Of a stretch of DNA of 64,000 nucleotides, positions 35,901 through 46,285 are shown piece by piece. The notes beneath the pieces were generated by a model. It had not been told where the DNA came from. It saw only the letters and a list, made by a program, of their open reading frames with translations, and did not search any database. A program made the translations under genes and the position numbers. Location of the stretch: assembly GCF_000473145.1 (NCBI RefSeq), contig NZ_KI421500.1, positions 2,443,725 through 2,507,724 on the forward strand. Reading direction: 5' to 3'. Within the stretch, counting starts at the first letter, position 1; the number at the start of each line of letters is the position of its first letter. Origin of the DNA: Leisingera daeponensis DSM 23529 (lineage in GTDB: Bacteria > Pseudomonadota > Alphaproteobacteria > Rhodobacterales > Rhodobacteraceae).

Positions 35901-35982
35901 GCGCCCTTGGCGGGCACGGCGCGTTCAGGTCAGGCGGCCTGTGCCGCGCCGGCGCCCCAGCGCAGCGGAGCGGTCCGCGGGC

Positions 35983-36603
35983 TCACTCCCACTTGTAATT
36001 GAAGCTCACAGAAATCCGCTCTTCCTCTGCCATGTTCAAAGGCACCTCGTGGCGGATGAAGCTTTCCCAAAGCAGCACGTCGCCAACGGCGGGGGCCTGA
36101 TAGACAAAGGTCTTCAGCTCCTGGCGGCAATCCTTCAGGCGCGGCGGGTGCGCCATCATCATCGCGTGGCGCGGATCCTCCAGCTTCAGCGCGCTGGCGC
36201 CGTCCGGCATCGACACATAGGTGGTTCCGGAAATCACCGAATGCGGATGAATGTGGCTGGCATGGGTGCCGCCTTCCGGCAGGATGTTGATCCACAGATC
36301 CTCCAGCACCAGCGCACGCCCGTCCAGGTCCAGCTCCAGATCCTCGGCAAAGGCCGCGACGTGCTGGTCCAGCGACTTCACCAGATCGGCGAAGATCGGG
36401 AACCGCCAGGGCAGATCCGTCAGCGAGGCATAGGAGGTATAGCCGGGATAGCCGTTCTCCTCGCACCAGTCCTGCCCGGCATCATCATCGCCGGCGATGA
36501 CAAGGCAGGAGTTTTCCAGTTCCTGCGCGTCAACCGATGGTCCGAATTCGGACAGCTGCGCGCGGTAAAGGCGGGTCACAAAGAGCGATTCAATCTGGGC
36601 CAT
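35983..36603 (-). CDS. TIGR02466 family protein (putative 2OG-Fe(II) oxygenase)
   Basis: A 206-residue protein matching the TIGR02466 pattern: SLFVTRLYRAQL at the start, WINILPEGGTHASHIHPHSV with the putative iron-binding histidines, SGTTYVSMP, and GDVLLWESFIRHEVPLN followed by RISVSFNY, which would supply the distal histidine and the 2-oxoglutarate-binding arginine. Substrate unknown. It is next to an FkbM methyltransferase, suggesting a small-molecule or glycan tailoring pair. Confidence 0.8.
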   Translation of the reverse strand: MAQIESLFVTRLYRAQLSEFGPSVDAQELENSCLVIAGDDDAGQDWCEENGYPGYTSYASLTDLPWRFPIFADLVKSLDQHVAAFAEDLELDLDGRALVLEDLWINILPEGGTHASHIHPHSVISGTTYVSMPDGASALKLEDPRHAMMMAHPPRLKDCRQELKTFVYQAPAVGDVLLWESFIRHEVPLNMAEEERISVSFNYKWE

Positions 36604-36804
36604 GGCTGCGTCTTACCGCAACCCGCAGCCAAGCGCGAGAGCCTGGCGCGCGGCAGCCGCCGGTTTTAACCCGGCCCGCAAACCCGCCAGCATGTTGAAA
36701 TAGTGAAAGTTACCCTGCGGAAGCTCACGCTGATTTAACGAATGAAGTCCATTTTGGACCAAAAACGCCTCTGCAAGAGGTCTCAGTGAAATGGTCCAGG
36801 TCCT

Positions 36805-38973
36805 ATGAAATCAAAACTTACCGTCAGCACGGCCATCCTCTCCATCATCGTTCTCGCAGGCGGCCTGATGGCCGCACTGGTCAGCCTGCTGCTCTATTCG
36901 CATTCCGTGCGCGATGACATGCAGCGGCGCGTTGCCGGGATTGAGGAGATCTATCTGAACCTCGACAAGATCGAGCTTGAGTTCCTGAAGGCCCGGCGCG
37001 CCGAAAAGGATTTCCTGCTGCGCCGGGATGAAAAATACCTGTCCCGCCACGCCTCAACGATGACCCGGATTAAGGAGACTTACGGCTCTCTTGGCCGTCA
37101 GATGCCGGCGGTGGCCGAATTGTCCGGCGCCGCCCTGCAGCTCAAGGACATCGGCGCCGCGATTGACGCCTATGAGGCCAGCTTTATCGCGCTGGCCGGC
37201 AGCAACAGGCGGCTGGGGCTGGACGAGAACAGCGGCCTGGAGGGAGAGCTGCGCACGTCGGTCAAGAATGCCGAGGCCACTCTGGAAGCGCTGGATCAGC
37301 CGGTCATGCAGGTGAAAATGCTGATGATGCGGCGGCACGAGAAGGACTTCATCATGCGCCAGGCGCCGAAATACCTGGACCGGCTGAACGCCCGCGTGGA
37401 AGAGTTCCGCGCCTTCCCGGCGAGCTATTACACCAGCGCCGCCCAGCAGAAGGAAATCCTGGGCCTGATCGGCGCCTACCAGGCGTCCTTTGCCGCCTAT
37501 GCCGGGGAATCGCTGAACGAACAGCAGCTGCGCAAGCAGGTGTCGGGCCATTATGCGGATGCCGAACCGCTGCTGGCCGCCATCCACGAGGAGGTGCGCG
37601 CCCTGCGGGATGAGGCGTGGGCCAGCGGCGAAACGGTCAGCGCCGAGGCGCAGACCAACGCGCTGCGGGCGGGCATCGGCGGTTCGCTCCTGTTTGTCGC
37701 GGTGGCCCTGCTCCTGGCCCGCAGCATCGCCCGGCCGCTTAAGCAGACCGATACCGTGCTCAAGAAGATGATGCAGAACGACTTCACCCCGGAGATCCCG
37801 AAATCCGGCATCCGCGAGATTGCCGCGATTGCCCAGGCCGCCGGCGCCTTCCGCAAGGCAGAGGCCGCCAAGCAGCAGCTCACCCGGGAGATAACGGAAG
37901 TGATCGCCGCCTGCGGCGAGGGCGATTTCTCGCGCCGGATCGCTGACACCGGCGACGGCGGCCAGGACGGCAGCCTGGGCCGCGGCGTGAACGCCATCGG
38001 GGAAGTGGCCGGCAAGGGCCTGGGCGATGTTCTCAAGGTGCTGGACGCGCTTGCCGAGGGCGACCTGACCCGGCGGATGCCGGCAGGCCAGAAGGGCGTG
38101 TTCAAGAATATCGCCGGGGCCATCGACAACCTGGCGTGCAGCCTTGAGGATGTGGTCGGGCAGCTGGCCGGCAGCGGCAGGATGCTGAACGAGACCTCGC
38201 AGGAGATCGCTGCGGCGGTCGCCGATGCCTCGCACCGCGGCGAATCCTCTGCCGCCGCGCTGGAACAAACCGCGGCGGCGCTGCAAACGGTCCGCGACAC
38301 GGTCCACGATACCGCCGCCAGCGCCCAGGACGCCCGCCAGTTCGTCAACGACGCCCAGACCAAGGCGGAAGCCACCCGGGAGGTCGCGGACAAGACGGTC
38401 GCCGCCATGCAGCGCATCAAGGAATCCTCGGACGCGATTTCCAAGATCACCGGCCTGATCGACGATGTGGCCTTCCAGACCAACCTGCTGGCGCTGAACG
38501 CCGGGGTGGAGGCCGCGCGCGCGGGCGAAGCCGGGCGCGGCTTTGCGGTCGTCGCCTCGGAAGTGCGGGCGCTGGCGCAGCGGTCTTCAAGCGCGGCGCA
38601 GGAAATCAGCGCATTGATCAGCAGCAGTCAAAGCGAGGTGACCGGCGGCGTCGAACTGGTGGATGAGGCAGGCAAAGCGCTGGCCGCGATCCTGGAGACC
38701 GTGACCCGGGCCGCCGAAAAGGTGAACGAGATCGCCGAGAACACCACCGAGCAGGCCAACGGCATTTCCGAAGTCAGCGCGGCGATCGAGGCGCTGGACA
38801 AGGATTCCCAGCGCAGCGCCGCCATGCTGGAGGAAACCGCAGCGGCCGGCCAGATGCTGCGCGACGAGGCGGGCAACCTGGCGCGGGCGATTTCCGGCTT
38901 CCGGCTGGAGCCAGCGGCCCCTGCCGGTGCGGACAGGGCACCGGAACGCGCACCCGCTGCACAGGCCGCATAG
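36805..38973 (+). CDS. Methyl-accepting chemotaxis protein with HBM sensor domain
   Basis: A 722-residue chemoreceptor, the only + strand gene inside the ribosomal supercluster apart from the rhamnosyltransferase-like gene. First membrane segment about 10-32; periplasmic helical bimodular (HBM) domain about 40-285 with the twin motifs [16 protein letters not shown] (64-79) and [16 protein letters not shown] (176-191); second membrane segment about 288-306; HAMP; then the signalling hairpin with [20 protein letters not shown]. It lacks a WxxF tail and ends in an alanine/proline-rich stretch. HBM receptors often sense organic acids. Confidence 0.9.
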   Translation: MKSKLTVSTAILSIIVLAGGLMAALVSLLLYSHSVRDDMQRRVAGIEEIYLNLDKIELEFLKARRAEKDFLLRRDEKYLSRHASTMTRIKETYGSLGRQMPAVAELSGAALQLKDIGAAIDAYEASFIALAGSNRRLGLDENSGLEGELRTSVKNAEATLEALDQPVMQVKMLMMRRHEKDFIMRQAPKYLDRLNARVEEFRAFPASYYTSAAQQKEILGLIGAYQASFAAYAGESLNEQQLRKQVSGHYADAEPLLAAIHEEVRALRDEAWASGETVSAEAQTNALRAGIGGSLLFVAVALLLARSIARPLKQTDTVLKKMMQNDFTPEIPKSGIREIAAIAQAAGAFRKAEAAKQQLTREITEVIAACGEGDFSRRIADTGDGGQDGSLGRGVNAIGEVAGKGLGDVLKVLDALAEGDLTRRMPAGQKGVFKNIAGAIDNLACSLEDVVGQLAGSGRMLNETSQEIAAAVADASHRGESSAAALEQTAAALQTVRDTVHDTAASAQDARQFVNDAQTKAEATREVADKTVAAMQRIKESSDAISKITGLIDDVAFQTNLLALNAGVEAARAGEAGRGFAVVASEVRALAQRSSSAAQEISALISSSQSEVTGGVELVDEAGKALAAILETVTRAAEKVNEIAENTTEQANGISEVSAAIEALDKDSQRSAAMLEETAAAGQMLRDEAGNLARAISGFRLEPAAPAGADRAPERAPAAQAA

Positions 38974-39003
38974 AACGCCCGCGCAAGGGGGTGGCTGGAC
39001 AGG

Positions 39004-39822
39004 TCACCCCTCCACTGGCGGCACGGCCCGGCGGTAGAGATGCCATGTGGTATGGCCAAGGATGGGCAGGGTGAAGATCAGCCCCAGAAACGCCGGAACC
39101 AGCGACACCAGCATGGCGGCTGAAATGATCGCCGCCCAGCCTAGCATGACCAACGGGTTTTCCGTGACCACGCGAATGGAGGTGATCATCGCAGACACGA
39201 AATTGGTCTCCCGGTCCAGCAGCATCGGCATGGCGACAACGGTCACCGAGAACAGGACTGCCGACAGGAAGGCGCCCACGCAGGTGCCGACCGCAAGAAA
39301 GGCCCAGCCCTGCGGCGTGAAGAAAACGGTGTTCATGAACCCGTCGAAATCCGAGAAGGACGCATCCTTGAGGAGGATCGCCAGCCACAGCCGGACCTGG
39401 TAAATCCACACCCAGAAAATGAACAGGGTGACAAAGGCCATCCAGCCCAGCTCGCGGTTGCGCTGATCGGCCGCCACGGTGAGGATACCGGACCAGCTGA
39501 AGCTTTCTCCCCTCTGCCGCCGGCGCGACATTTCATAAAGCCCGGCGGCGGCGAAGGGCGCGACCAGCGGAAAGCCCACCGCGGCGGGAATGATCATCCA
39601 GATCGCGCCGAGCCAGACCAGGCACCAGACAAACAGGATTCCGAAAACCGCATAGAACAGGCCGAAGAAGCCGCTCATGAAGGGGTGCGCGCGGAAATCG
39701 GAAACCCCGGCCTTCAGCGCCGCGGCGATATCGCCCGCAGTCACCTTGTTGACCTTTGGCACGAATTGCGGCGGCGGCTGCAGCTTGTCCGGCGGCGGGG
39801 GCGCTGCGGTCTTGGATGTCAT
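39004..39822 (-). CDS. DUF2189 domain-containing membrane protein
   Basis: 272 residues with a proline-rich N-terminal tail (PPPPDKLQPPPQ) and about six hydrophobic segments. The block AGDIAAALKAGVSDFRAHP followed by a long hydrophobic stretch, and GFPLVAPFAAAGLYEMSRRR, are typical of DUF2189. Function unknown. ATG 39822 is chosen for its strong ribosome-binding site (GGGAGGAG); the frame continues upstream without conservation. It converges with the chemoreceptor, leaving 30 bases between stops. Confidence 0.85.
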   Translation of the reverse strand: MTSKTAAPPPPDKLQPPPQFVPKVNKVTAGDIAAALKAGVSDFRAHPFMSGFFGLFYAVFGILFVWCLVWLGAIWMIIPAAVGFPLVAPFAAAGLYEMSRRRQRGESFSWSGILTVAADQRNRELGWMAFVTLFIFWVWIYQVRLWLAILLKDASFSDFDGFMNTVFFTPQGWAFLAVGTCVGAFLSAVLFSVTVVAMPMLLDRETNFVSAMITSIRVVTENPLVMLGWAAIISAAMLVSLVPAFLGLIFTLPILGHTTWHLYRRAVPPVEG

Positions 39823-40016
39823 GACACACTCCTCCCAAAGCATGGCACCGCGCCGGCCCGCTTGCCCGGAAACCCGGCGCTGGACCCGGCGGTGAAACAG
39901 GCATCCCTCCTCCGCGTGCAAGTGTGCATCAGGCAAGGCTTTGCGGCAAGGGGCCGCAAGGCAGCCAAACCCGCGCGGCAAACCCGGCCCCCTGCCCCGA
40001 CACAGCCCCCCGCAAC

Positions 40017-40047
40017 GAAAAAACCCCCGCCGGTCTCCCGGCGGGGG
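40017..40047 (-). terminator. Intrinsic terminator after rplP
   Basis: CCCCCGCCGG and CCGGCGGGGG form a 10-bp stem with a TCTC loop (40024-40047), followed on the - strand by a T-run from GAAAAAA (40017-40023). It ends the rplB-to-rplP unit. Confidence 0.9.
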
Positions 40048-40073
40048 CTTTCATTTCTTGGCAGTCGCCAGAC

Positions 40074-40487
40074 TTACCAGTCTTCGCGGACCACGACGCG
40101 GGTCTTGACCGGCAGCTTCATCGCCGCCAGGCGCAGGGCCTCGCGGGCGACTTCGTCGCTGACGCCGTCGATCTCGAACATCACGCGGCCAGGCTTAACC
40201 TTGGCTGCCCAGTAGTCCACGGAGCCTTTACCTTTACCCATACGGACTTCGGTCGGCTTCGAGGTCACCGGAGTGTCCGGGAAGATACGGATCCAAACAC
40301 GGCCCTGACGTTTCATATGGCGGGTCATGGCGCGGCGGGCAGCCTCGATCTGGCGTGCAGTCACACGCTCAGGCTGGGTTGCCTTCAGGCCATAGGTGCC
40401 GAAGTTCAGGTCGGAACCGCCTTTTGCCAGACCGTGAATCCGGCCCTTATGCATCTTGCGGAATTTAGTGCGCTTTGGCTGAAGCAT
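40074..40487 (-). CDS. rplP: 50S ribosomal protein L16
   Basis: 137 residues starting [20 protein letters not shown], with [20 protein letters not shown] and [20 protein letters not shown]16 lies near the A-site tRNA elbow. Last gene of the rplB-rplP unit; the canonical next gene rpmC is 5.2 kb away. Confidence 0.97.
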   Translation of the reverse strand: MLQPKRTKFRKMHKGRIHGLAKGGSDLNFGTYGLKATQPERVTARQIEAARRAMTRHMKRQGRVWIRIFPDTPVTSKPTEVRMGKGKGSVDYWAAKVKPGRVMFEIDGVSDEVAREALRLAAMKLPVKTRVVVREDW

Positions 40488-40499
40488 CTCAAATCCTCC

Positions 40500-41210
40500 T
40501 TAGCGACGGCCGCCACCGGCACCACGGGGTGCAGGGCCGTCCTGGATTTCTTGTGCTTTACGGTCACGCGCCGAAGGATCGTGCTCCATGATCTCGCCTT
40601 TGAAGATCCAGACCTTGATCCCGATGATCCCGTAGGGGGTCATCGCTTCGGAGTGTGCGTAATCGATGTCGGCACGCAGGGTGTGCAGCGGCACGCGGCC
40701 CTCACGGTACCATTCGGTACGCGCGATTTCCGCTCCGCCCAGACGGCCTGCGACGTTCACCCGGATACCCAGGGCGCCCATGCGCATGGCGTTCTGAACC
40801 GCACGCTTCATGGCGCGGCGGAAGGACACACGGCGCTCCAGCTGCTGGGCGATGGACTCGCCGACCAGCTGGGCGTCCAGTTCCGGCTTGCGCACTTCAA
40901 CGATGTTGAGGTGCAGCTCGGAGTCGGTCATCTTGGCCAGCTTCTTGCGCAGGACTTCGATGTCCGCGCCTTTCTTGCCGATGATGACGCCCGGACGGGC
41001 GGTGTGGATGGTGACGCGGCATTTCTTGTGCGGGCGCTCGATGATCACGCGCGCAATGCCTGCCTGCTTGCACTCTTCCTTGATGAACTCGCGGATTTTG
41101 ATGTCCTCGAGCAGCAGATCACCGTAGTCTTTGGTGTCGGCGTACCAGCGGCTGTCCCAGGTGCGGTTCACCTGAAGGCGCATGCCGATCGGATTGACTT
41201 TCTGACCCAT
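40500..41210 (-). CDS. rpsC: 30S ribosomal protein S3
   Basis: 236 residues starting [20 protein letters not shown], with a KH domain containing [18 protein letters not shown] and the C-terminal [20 protein letters not shown] block; the tail [10 protein letters not shown] is glycine-rich. S3 lines the mRNA entry tunnel. It overlaps rplV by one base. Confidence 0.97.
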   Translation of the reverse strand: MGQKVNPIGMRLQVNRTWDSRWYADTKDYGDLLLEDIKIREFIKEECKQAGIARVIIERPHKKCRVTIHTARPGVIIGKKGADIEVLRKKLAKMTDSELHLNIVEVRKPELDAQLVGESIAQQLERRVSFRRAMKRAVQNAMRMGALGIRVNVAGRLGGAEIARTEWYREGRVPLHTLRADIDYAHSEAMTPYGIIGIKVWIFKGEIMEHDPSARDRKAQEIQDGPAPRGAGGGRR

Positions 41211-41590
41211 TAGGCTTGCTCCTCAACTTGACGCACCTTGATGGTGATCTCCGCGAACGGCTTCAGGATTTTGCCGAACCGGCCACGGGCACGCGGACGG
41301 CCGCGCTTCATGGTCAGGTTCTTGCCAACCCATGCCTCGGCGACGATCAGTTCATCGACGTCCAGGTTGTGGTTGTTCTCAGCGTTCGCAATGGCGGACT
41401 GAAGGCATTTCTTCACGTCCTGCGCAATCCGCTTGTTGGAGAAGGTCAGGTCGGTCAGCGCCTTTTCGACTTTCTTGCCGCGGATCATCTGCGCCACCAG
41501 GTTCAGTTTCTGCGGCGAGGTACGGAGCATGCGCAGTTTTGCCATTGCTTCGTTGTCTGCCACGCGGCGGGGGTTCTTTTCCTTGCCCAT
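41210..41590 (-). CDS. rplV: 50S ribosomal protein L22
   Basis: 126 residues; [20 protein letters not shown] and the beta-hairpin [20 protein letters not shown] that protrudes into the exit tunnel are clear. An N-terminal extension [15 protein letters not shown] before the core is usual in alphaproteobacteria. It starts three bases after rpsS. Confidence 0.97.
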   Translation of the reverse strand: MGKEKNPRRVADNEAMAKLRMLRTSPQKLNLVAQMIRGKKVEKALTDLTFSNKRIAQDVKKCLQSAIANAENNHNLDVDELIVAEAWVGKNLTMKRGRPRARGRFGKILKPFAEITIKVRQVEEQA

Positions 41591-41593
41591 GAC

Positions 41594-41872
41594 TTACTTC
41601 CGCTTCGCTTTTTTGTCTGCGGCGTGGCCATAATAGGTGCGGGTCGGCGAGTATTCACCGAACTTCTGACCGATCATGTCTTCCGAGACGTTGACGGGGA
41701 TATGCTTCTGGCCGTTGTACACACCAAAGGTCAGGCCGACGAACTGCGGCAGGATGGTGGAACGGCGCGACCAGATCTTGATCACTTCATTGCGGCCCGA
41801 TTCACGCGCTGCTTCGGCCTTTTTCAGGACGTAAGCATCAACGAAGGGGCCCTTCCATACGGAACGTGCCAT
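41594..41872 (-). CDS. rpsS: 30S ribosomal protein S19
   Basis: 92 residues starting [20 protein letters not shown], with [20 protein letters not shown] and [21 protein letters not shown]19 lies in the head of the 30S subunit. It starts three bases after rplB. Confidence 0.97.
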   Translation of the reverse strand: MARSVWKGPFVDAYVLKKAEAARESGRNEVIKIWSRRSTILPQFVGLTFGVYNGQKHIPVNVSEDMIGQKFGEYSPTRTYYGHAADKKAKRK

Positions 41873-41875
41873 GGA

Positions 41876-42718
41876 TTAGCGGCCTTTCTTCTTGGCGTGG
41901 CGCGAGCGGACGATAAGCTTCTGCGACGCCTTGTTTTTGTTGCGGGTCCGTTTGCCCTTGGTCGGTTTGCCCCAGGGGGTCACCGGGTGGCGCCCGCCGG
42001 AGGTCCGGCCTTCACCACCGCCGTGGGGGTGGTCGATCGGGTTCATCACGACACCACGCACGGAAGGACGCTTGCCCTTGTGGCGCATACGGCCGGCTTT
42101 ACCGAAGTTCTGGTTCGAGTTGTCCGGGTTCGACACTGCACCGACGGTGGCCATGCATTCCTGACGCACCAGGCGCAGTTCGCCCGAGGACAGGCGGATC
42201 TGGGCGTAACCACCGTCACGGCCAACGAACTGAGCGTAAGTACCGGCTGCACGGGCGATCTGGCCGCCTTTGCCGGGCTTCATTTCGATGTTGTGAACGA
42301 TGGTACCGATCGGCATGCCCGAGAACGGCATTGCGTTGCCCGGCTTGATGTCTGCCTTTGCGGAGGCGATGACCTTGTCGCCGACAGCCAGACGCTGCGG
42401 GGCCAGGATGTAGGCCAGCTCGCCGTCGTCATACTTCACCAGGGCGATGAAGGCCGTCCGGTTGGGGTCATATTCGATGCGCTCGACGGTTGCGGCGACA
42501 TCAAACTTGTTCCGTTTGAAGTCCACGATCCGGTACAGGCGCTTTGCACCGCCACCCATGCGGCGCATTGTGATACGTCCGGTGTTGTTCCGGCCGCCCG
42601 TTTTGGTCAGGCCCTCAGTGAGGGATTTGACCGGACGCCCTTTCCAAAGCTCCGAACGGTCGATCAGAACCAGCCCACGCTGGCCCGGCGTCGTCGGTTT
42701 ATACGACTTGAGTGCCAT
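41876..42718 (-). CDS. rplB: 50S ribosomal protein L2
   Basis: 280 residues starting [20 protein letters not shown], with the conserved [20 protein letters not shown] block whose histidine is important for peptidyl transfer. Unusually it does not follow rplW directly: a terminator and an AT-rich orphan gene intervene, so it opens a new transcription unit. A TATAAC sequence at 42802-42807 could be its -10, but no good -35 is visible. Confidence 0.97.
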   Translation of the reverse strand: MALKSYKPTTPGQRGLVLIDRSELWKGRPVKSLTEGLTKTGGRNNTGRITMRRMGGGAKRLYRIVDFKRNKFDVAATVERIEYDPNRTAFIALVKYDDGELAYILAPQRLAVGDKVIASAKADIKPGNAMPFSGMPIGTIVHNIEMKPGKGGQIARAAGTYAQFVGRDGGYAQIRLSSGELRLVRQECMATVGAVSNPDNSNQNFGKAGRMRHKGKRPSVRGVVMNPIDHPHGGGEGRTSGGRHPVTPWGKPTKGKRTRNKNKASQKLIVRSRHAKKKGR

Positions 42719-42851
42719 GCTTTCTGTCTTCCGTTTAGCGTGCAGGCCCTTAGGTTCTTGTCTTTGGACCCGCTATGTTTAAGGCCCCCGGAGGTGCCTG
42801 AGTTATAGGGCCCCGAAGGTCCCCAGGTTCGAACATCCTGACAAACGTAAC

Positions 42852-42874
42852 GACCCCGGAACGAATCCGGGGTC
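42852..42874 (-). terminator. Hairpin between AT-rich orphan gene and rplB
   Basis: GACCCCGGA and TCCGGGGTC pair over 9 bp around a 5-base loop. On the - strand the following sequence (GTTACGTTTG) is only weakly T-rich. It may end the orphan transcript before rplB. Confidence 0.5.
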
Positions 42875-43013
42875 TGCAGGATTGGTGCGACTTAGCAGAG
42901 GTGTTTGGGGGAGTCTAGCTGCTTTTCTGTCATCATTGCAGCGAGCGATTAGCTTAAGACCCTACAAGTTATGGGTACTGCCATTCGACAGAGTTGTAGT
43001 TCATCGCTGCGCC

Positions 43014-43733
43014 TTACTCTACTGCATAGAGATAATCACGCCAGCGGGGCTTCTTCATGCCTCTTCGCGTATCTTCGTCGTCATACTTCCTTATGTCTGC
43101 CTCCAAACGCCCAACAGCTTCCCTTTCTTGCTGATAGCGTTCCAGAGCAGCCTGATAACTTACACGAACAGCTTGCAATTCTCGACTGATTTCAAAGTAC
43201 CCCCCGTAACGTGGCACTTCTTCGTCGGTGCAGCCTACAAACTGCAAAGCTAAATACGTACAGACGAGCTCACCTTCGGTGTAAGCGCCCTCAATGTTTT
43301 CATCCATAAAGTATGGCCCGATTGTAACAAACGTTTTGCGAGGGAAATATCCGATGCACGCATTGTTAATCAGACCTTGCAAAATCATATCCGGATGAAG
43401 GCAAAGGACCTCCGACATCGACAGCAAGTCAAAATTCCGGTCATACAATCCAGATAGGCCATGTCGCCAATCGACATCAGCGTTACACTGCGTGAAGCCA
43501 TTAAGAAACCGGTACATTTCTTCAAAATCAACGCCCAACTCGTGTGAAACTAGCCCCGCTAGCTTTCGATCGATAGCAGGCAGATTCAAAGCCAACATGT
43601 CATCAGGCCGCTCATCCAACGATCTCCACTCAACCGTGATCCCTAATTCGCCACCCAATTTTGGCACATAACTTTTTTTCATATCCAGGTTCCAAAACTC
43701 TTCAGAAACAATTCTCCAACTACTTATGAACAT
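43014..43733 (-). CDS. Hypothetical orphan protein in AT-rich insert between rplW and rplB
   Basis: About 239 residues, not recognised. The central part is cysteine- and aromatic-containing (TQCNADVDWRHGLSGLYD, EVLCLHPDMILQGLINNACIGYFP), and the C-terminal 60 residues look like a coiled coil (SYQAALERYQQEREAVGRLEAD in pieces) ending KKPRWRDYLYAVE. No signal peptide or membrane segment is evident. Codon use and base composition are clearly more AT-rich than in all neighbours. Start uncertain: ATG 43733 has no good ribosome-binding site, and an internal ATG at about 43682 (MKKSYVPKL) is an alternative. Likely horizontally acquired. Confidence 0.7.
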   Translation of the reverse strand: MFISSWRIVSEEFWNLDMKKSYVPKLGGELGITVEWRSLDERPDDMLALNLPAIDRKLAGLVSHELGVDFEEMYRFLNGFTQCNADVDWRHGLSGLYDRNFDLLSMSEVLCLHPDMILQGLINNACIGYFPRKTFVTIGPYFMDENIEGAYTEGELVCTYLALQFVGCTDEEVPRYGGYFEISRELQAVRVSYQAALERYQQEREAVGRLEADIRKYDDEDTRRGMKKPRWRDYLYAVE

Positions 43734-44170
43734 GGTCAAAATTATGTTCTGGCTTAAGAACTTCCGCGTTTCCCCGACAGAACAAGGTTGCGCCTGTTCA
43801 CGTCGTCCTGTTTTCAAGAGGCGCGCCAGCGCTGTCTCGAGGGGTGGCGCTCTCACCATGGCGTTTGTCAGTTTATCCCGGCCAAATCCGTAGAAGCTCA
43901 CCGACAGGCACACCACCCGCCAAGTAGCGCCGCCCCATGGGGGCGGGTCATGCCGGAGGCATGCTTTCAGCATGACGCTGGCGCGGCGGCCTGCGGCCTT
44001 GATCCCGCGCCTGGGAGCGAGATCGCAGCTCAGTGCTTTGATGGCCGTTGCGCACCCACCGCACGCAGGGCTTCGCGGATCTTAACCGGCAGCGGCTATA
44101 ACCTTGAGGCCGAGCTGTTCCAAAGGACCCCGCCATGCCCCACAAGCCCCACAAGCCCCCTGTCCCAACG
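43734..44170. other. Non-coding stretch between rplW terminator and the orphan gene
   Basis: No convincing gene. The half next to the orphan is AT-rich, then composition switches to GC-rich around 43800. It contains short palindromes such as CATGCC-GGA-GGCATG (43949-43963) and CCGCCCC...GGGGCGG-like repeats, resembling GC-rich palindromic sequence near 47090-47200. It presumably holds the orphan gene's promoter, which I could not identify. Confidence 0.4.
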
Positions 44171-44198
44171 AAAAAGGCCCCCGCTTGCGCGAGGGCCT
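44171..44198 (-). terminator. Intrinsic terminator after rplW
   Basis: A nine-pair stem with one mismatch (44175-44198) and a TTGC loop, followed on the - strand by five T residues. It ends the rpsJ-rplC-rplD-rplW unit, upstream of rplB. Confidence 0.88.
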
Positions 44199-44223
44199 CT
44201 CAATCTTGTCAAAAAGGCAAATC

Positions 44224-44520
44224 TCAGAGTCCGGTGGACACGTCGATGGTGTTGCCTTCTTCCAGGGTCACATAGGCTTTTTTCACGTCCTTGCGGCGGC
44301 CGATCTGGCCGCGGAAACGCTTGACCTTACCCTTGGTGACGGTGGTGTTGACCGCTTTCACCTTGACGCCAAAGAGAGCTTCGACAGCTTCCTTGATCAT
44401 CGGCTTGTTGGAGTCGATTGCCACTTCGAACACCACTGCGCCGTTTTCGGACGCCATGGTGGATTTCTCGGTGATGATCGGCTTGCGGATCACGTCGTAG
44501 TGTTCTGCCTTCACGCTCAT
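44224..44520 (-). CDS. rplW: 50S ribosomal protein L23
   Basis: 98 residues starting [20 protein letters not shown], with [21 protein letters not shown]23 is the docking site for trigger factor and SRP at the tunnel exit. It overlaps rplD by four bases and is the last gene before a terminator. Confidence 0.97.
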   Translation of the reverse strand: MSVKAEHYDVIRKPIITEKSTMASENGAVVFEVAIDSNKPMIKEAVEALFGVKVKAVNTTVTKGKVKRFRGQIGRRKDVKKAYVTLEEGNTIDVSTGL

Positions 44521-45134
44521 TTCAGACGAGCCTCCAGTGCTTCGACACCTGCCTTGGTGATCACCAGGGTGTCACGCTTCAGGATGTCATAGACGTTGGC
44601 ACCGATGGTCGGCAGGATGTCCAGACCTTCGATGTTGCGCGACGCTTGCAGGAAGCCTTCGTTGACCGATGCGCCGTCGATGATCAGCGCGCGCTTCCAG
44701 CCCAGGTTTTTCACCTGCTTGGCCAGAGCTGCGGTCTTGCCTTCGGCAGCCGCGTCCTCGATGATGACCAGCTCGCCCGCTTTGGCTTTGGCGGACAGCG
44801 CGTGGCGCAGGCCCAGCTTGCGGAACTTCTTGGTCAGCTCGTGGCCGTGCGACCGGACAACGGGGCCCTTGTAGATACCGCCCTTGCGGAAGATCGGCGC
44901 GTTGCGGTCACCGTGGCGTGCGCCGCCGGTGCCCTTCTGGCGGTAGATCTTCTTGGTCGAGTAGGAGGTCTCCGAGCGGGTCTTCACCTTGTGGGTGCCC
45001 TGCTGCGCGTTGTTGCGCTGCCAGCGGACCACGCGGTGCAGGATGTCCGCACGCGGCTCCAGGCCGAACAGGTCTTCGGACAGCTCGATGTCGCCAGCCT
45101 TGCCGCCGTCGAGTTTGATCACGTCAAGTTTCAT
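44517..45134 (-). CDS. rplD: 50S ribosomal protein L4
   Basis: 205 residues with the [20 protein letters not shown] block and the extended loop that reaches the exit tunnel. In gammaproteobacteria L4 represses the S10 operon via the leader; whether that applies here is unknown, but the rpsJ leader contains hairpins. It overlaps rplC and rplW by four bases each. Confidence 0.97.
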   Translation of the reverse strand: MKLDVIKLDGGKAGDIELSEDLFGLEPRADILHRVVRWQRNNAQQGTHKVKTRSETSYSTKKIYRQKGTGGARHGDRNAPIFRKGGIYKGPVVRSHGHELTKKFRKLGLRHALSAKAKAGELVIIEDAAAEGKTAALAKQVKNLGWKRALIIDGASVNEGFLQASRNIEGLDILPTIGANVYDILKRDTLVITKAGVEALEARLK

Positions 45135-45835
45135 GCTTCACCACCTTCCGCGGAAGCTTCCGCAGTTTTCAGAGCGGCCGGGAAAGGCAGACCCTCGGGG
45201 GCTTTCTTCTTCACGGCATCCTTGACGGTAACCCAGCCGGATTTCGGGCCCGGAACGGCGCCCTTGATGAATACCAGGCCGCGCTCGGCGTCGGTTTTCA
45301 CCACTTCCAGGTTCTGGGTGGTCACGCGGGCTGCGCCCATGTGGCCGGCCATTTTCTTGCCTTTGAAGACCTTGCCCGGGTCCTGACACTGACCGGTCGA
45401 ACCGTGCGAACGGTGCGAGATCGACACACCGTGCGAGGCGCGCAGGCCGCCGAAGTTGTGCCGCTTCATGGCACCGGCGAAACCTTTACCGATCGAGGTG
45501 CCGGTCACGTCCACTTTCTGGCCAGCCAGGAAGTGTTCGGCCGAGATTTCGGCACCGACTTCGATCAGCGCGTCAGCGGGGACGCGGAATTCAACCAGCT
45601 TGCGCTTGGGCTCAACCTTGGCTGCTGCGAAATGGCCGCGCATGGCTTGCGAGGTGCGCTTTGCCTTGGCGGTGCCTGCACCCAGCTGAACGGCGGTGTA
45701 GCCGTCTTTGTCTTCGGTGCGCTGCGCAACAACCTGCAGGCCGTCCAGGTGGAGAACGGTCACCGGGATCTGCTTGCCGTCTTCCATGAACAGCCGGGTC
45801 ATGCCGACTTTCTTTGCGATAATACCGGAACGCAT
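45131..45835 (-). CDS. rplC: 50S ribosomal protein L3
   Basis: 234 residues starting [20 protein letters not shown], with [20 protein letters not shown] and [20 protein letters not shown]. An acidic/alanine C-terminal tail ([10 protein letters not shown]) extends the usual length. L3 nucleates 50S assembly near the peptidyl transferase centre. Confidence 0.97.
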   Translation of the reverse strand: MRSGIIAKKVGMTRLFMEDGKQIPVTVLHLDGLQVVAQRTEDKDGYTAVQLGAGTAKAKRTSQAMRGHFAAAKVEPKRKLVEFRVPADALIEVGAEISAEHFLAGQKVDVTGTSIGKGFAGAMKRHNFGGLRASHGVSISHRSHGSTGQCQDPGKVFKGKKMAGHMGAARVTTQNLEVVKTDAERGLVFIKGAVPGPKSGWVTVKDAVKKKAPEGLPFPAALKTAEASAEGGEA

Positions 45836-45853
45836 AATCTATACCCTCCGATC

Positions 45854-46168
45854 TTACGACTGCAGCTTGATTTCGACGTCAACGCCGGCGGCCAGGTCGA
45901 GCTTCATCAGCGCGTCCACGGTCTGCGGGGTCGGGTCGACAATATCGAGAAGGCGCTTGTGGGTGCGGATCTCGAACTGGTCGCGGGATTTCTTGTCAAC
46001 GTGGGGGCCACGCAGAACAGTGAATTTCTCGATCTTGTTCGGCAGCGGGATCGGGCCGCGCACTTGGGCGCCGGTCCGCTTGGCAGTGTTGACGATTTCC
46101 TGGGTGCTGGCATCCAGCACGCGGTAGTCAAATGCCTTCAGCCGGATACGGATGTTTTGGCTTTGCAT
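45854..46168 (-). CDS. rpsJ: 30S ribosomal protein S10
   Basis: 104 residues starting [20 protein letters not shown], with [21 protein letters not shown]10 is in the 30S head and also binds NusB in antitermination. First gene of the S10 operon; its leader carries a promoter and two TGAT-loop hairpins. Confidence 0.97.
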   Translation of the reverse strand: MQSQNIRIRLKAFDYRVLDASTQEIVNTAKRTGAQVRGPIPLPNKIEKFTVLRGPHVDKKSRDQFEIRTHKRLLDIVDPTPQTVDALMKLDLAAGVDVEIKLQS

Positions 46169-46240
46169 CGTATAGCCTTATTCTAGGCGTTGGGGTTGAG
46201 AGGAGGGCCCGCGCTCACCGCAATCCCTCTTCGAACCCAA

Positions 46241-46278
46241 AAGGCGGGAATCATCCCGCCCCTATTCGCATCAGCGAA
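46241..46278 (-). promoter_or_regulatory. S10 leader: tandem TGAT-loop hairpins, second one terminator-like
   Basis: On the - strand, just after the predicted start site, TTCGC-TGAT-GCGAA (46265-46278) is followed by GGCGGGA-TGAT-TCCCGCC (46243-46260) and then TTTT. The second hairpin is either the terminator of the upstream DUF6680-like gene or, if the promoter at 46286-46314 is real, an attenuator in the S10 leader about 75-100 bases before rpsJ. Confidence 0.6.
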
Positions 46279-46285
46279 CTTGCGC

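Noticed and set aside
42820..42845. Possible tRNA T-arm (GGTTCGAAC) upstream of rplB
   Set aside because: No matching acceptor, D-arm or anticodon stem can be built around it.
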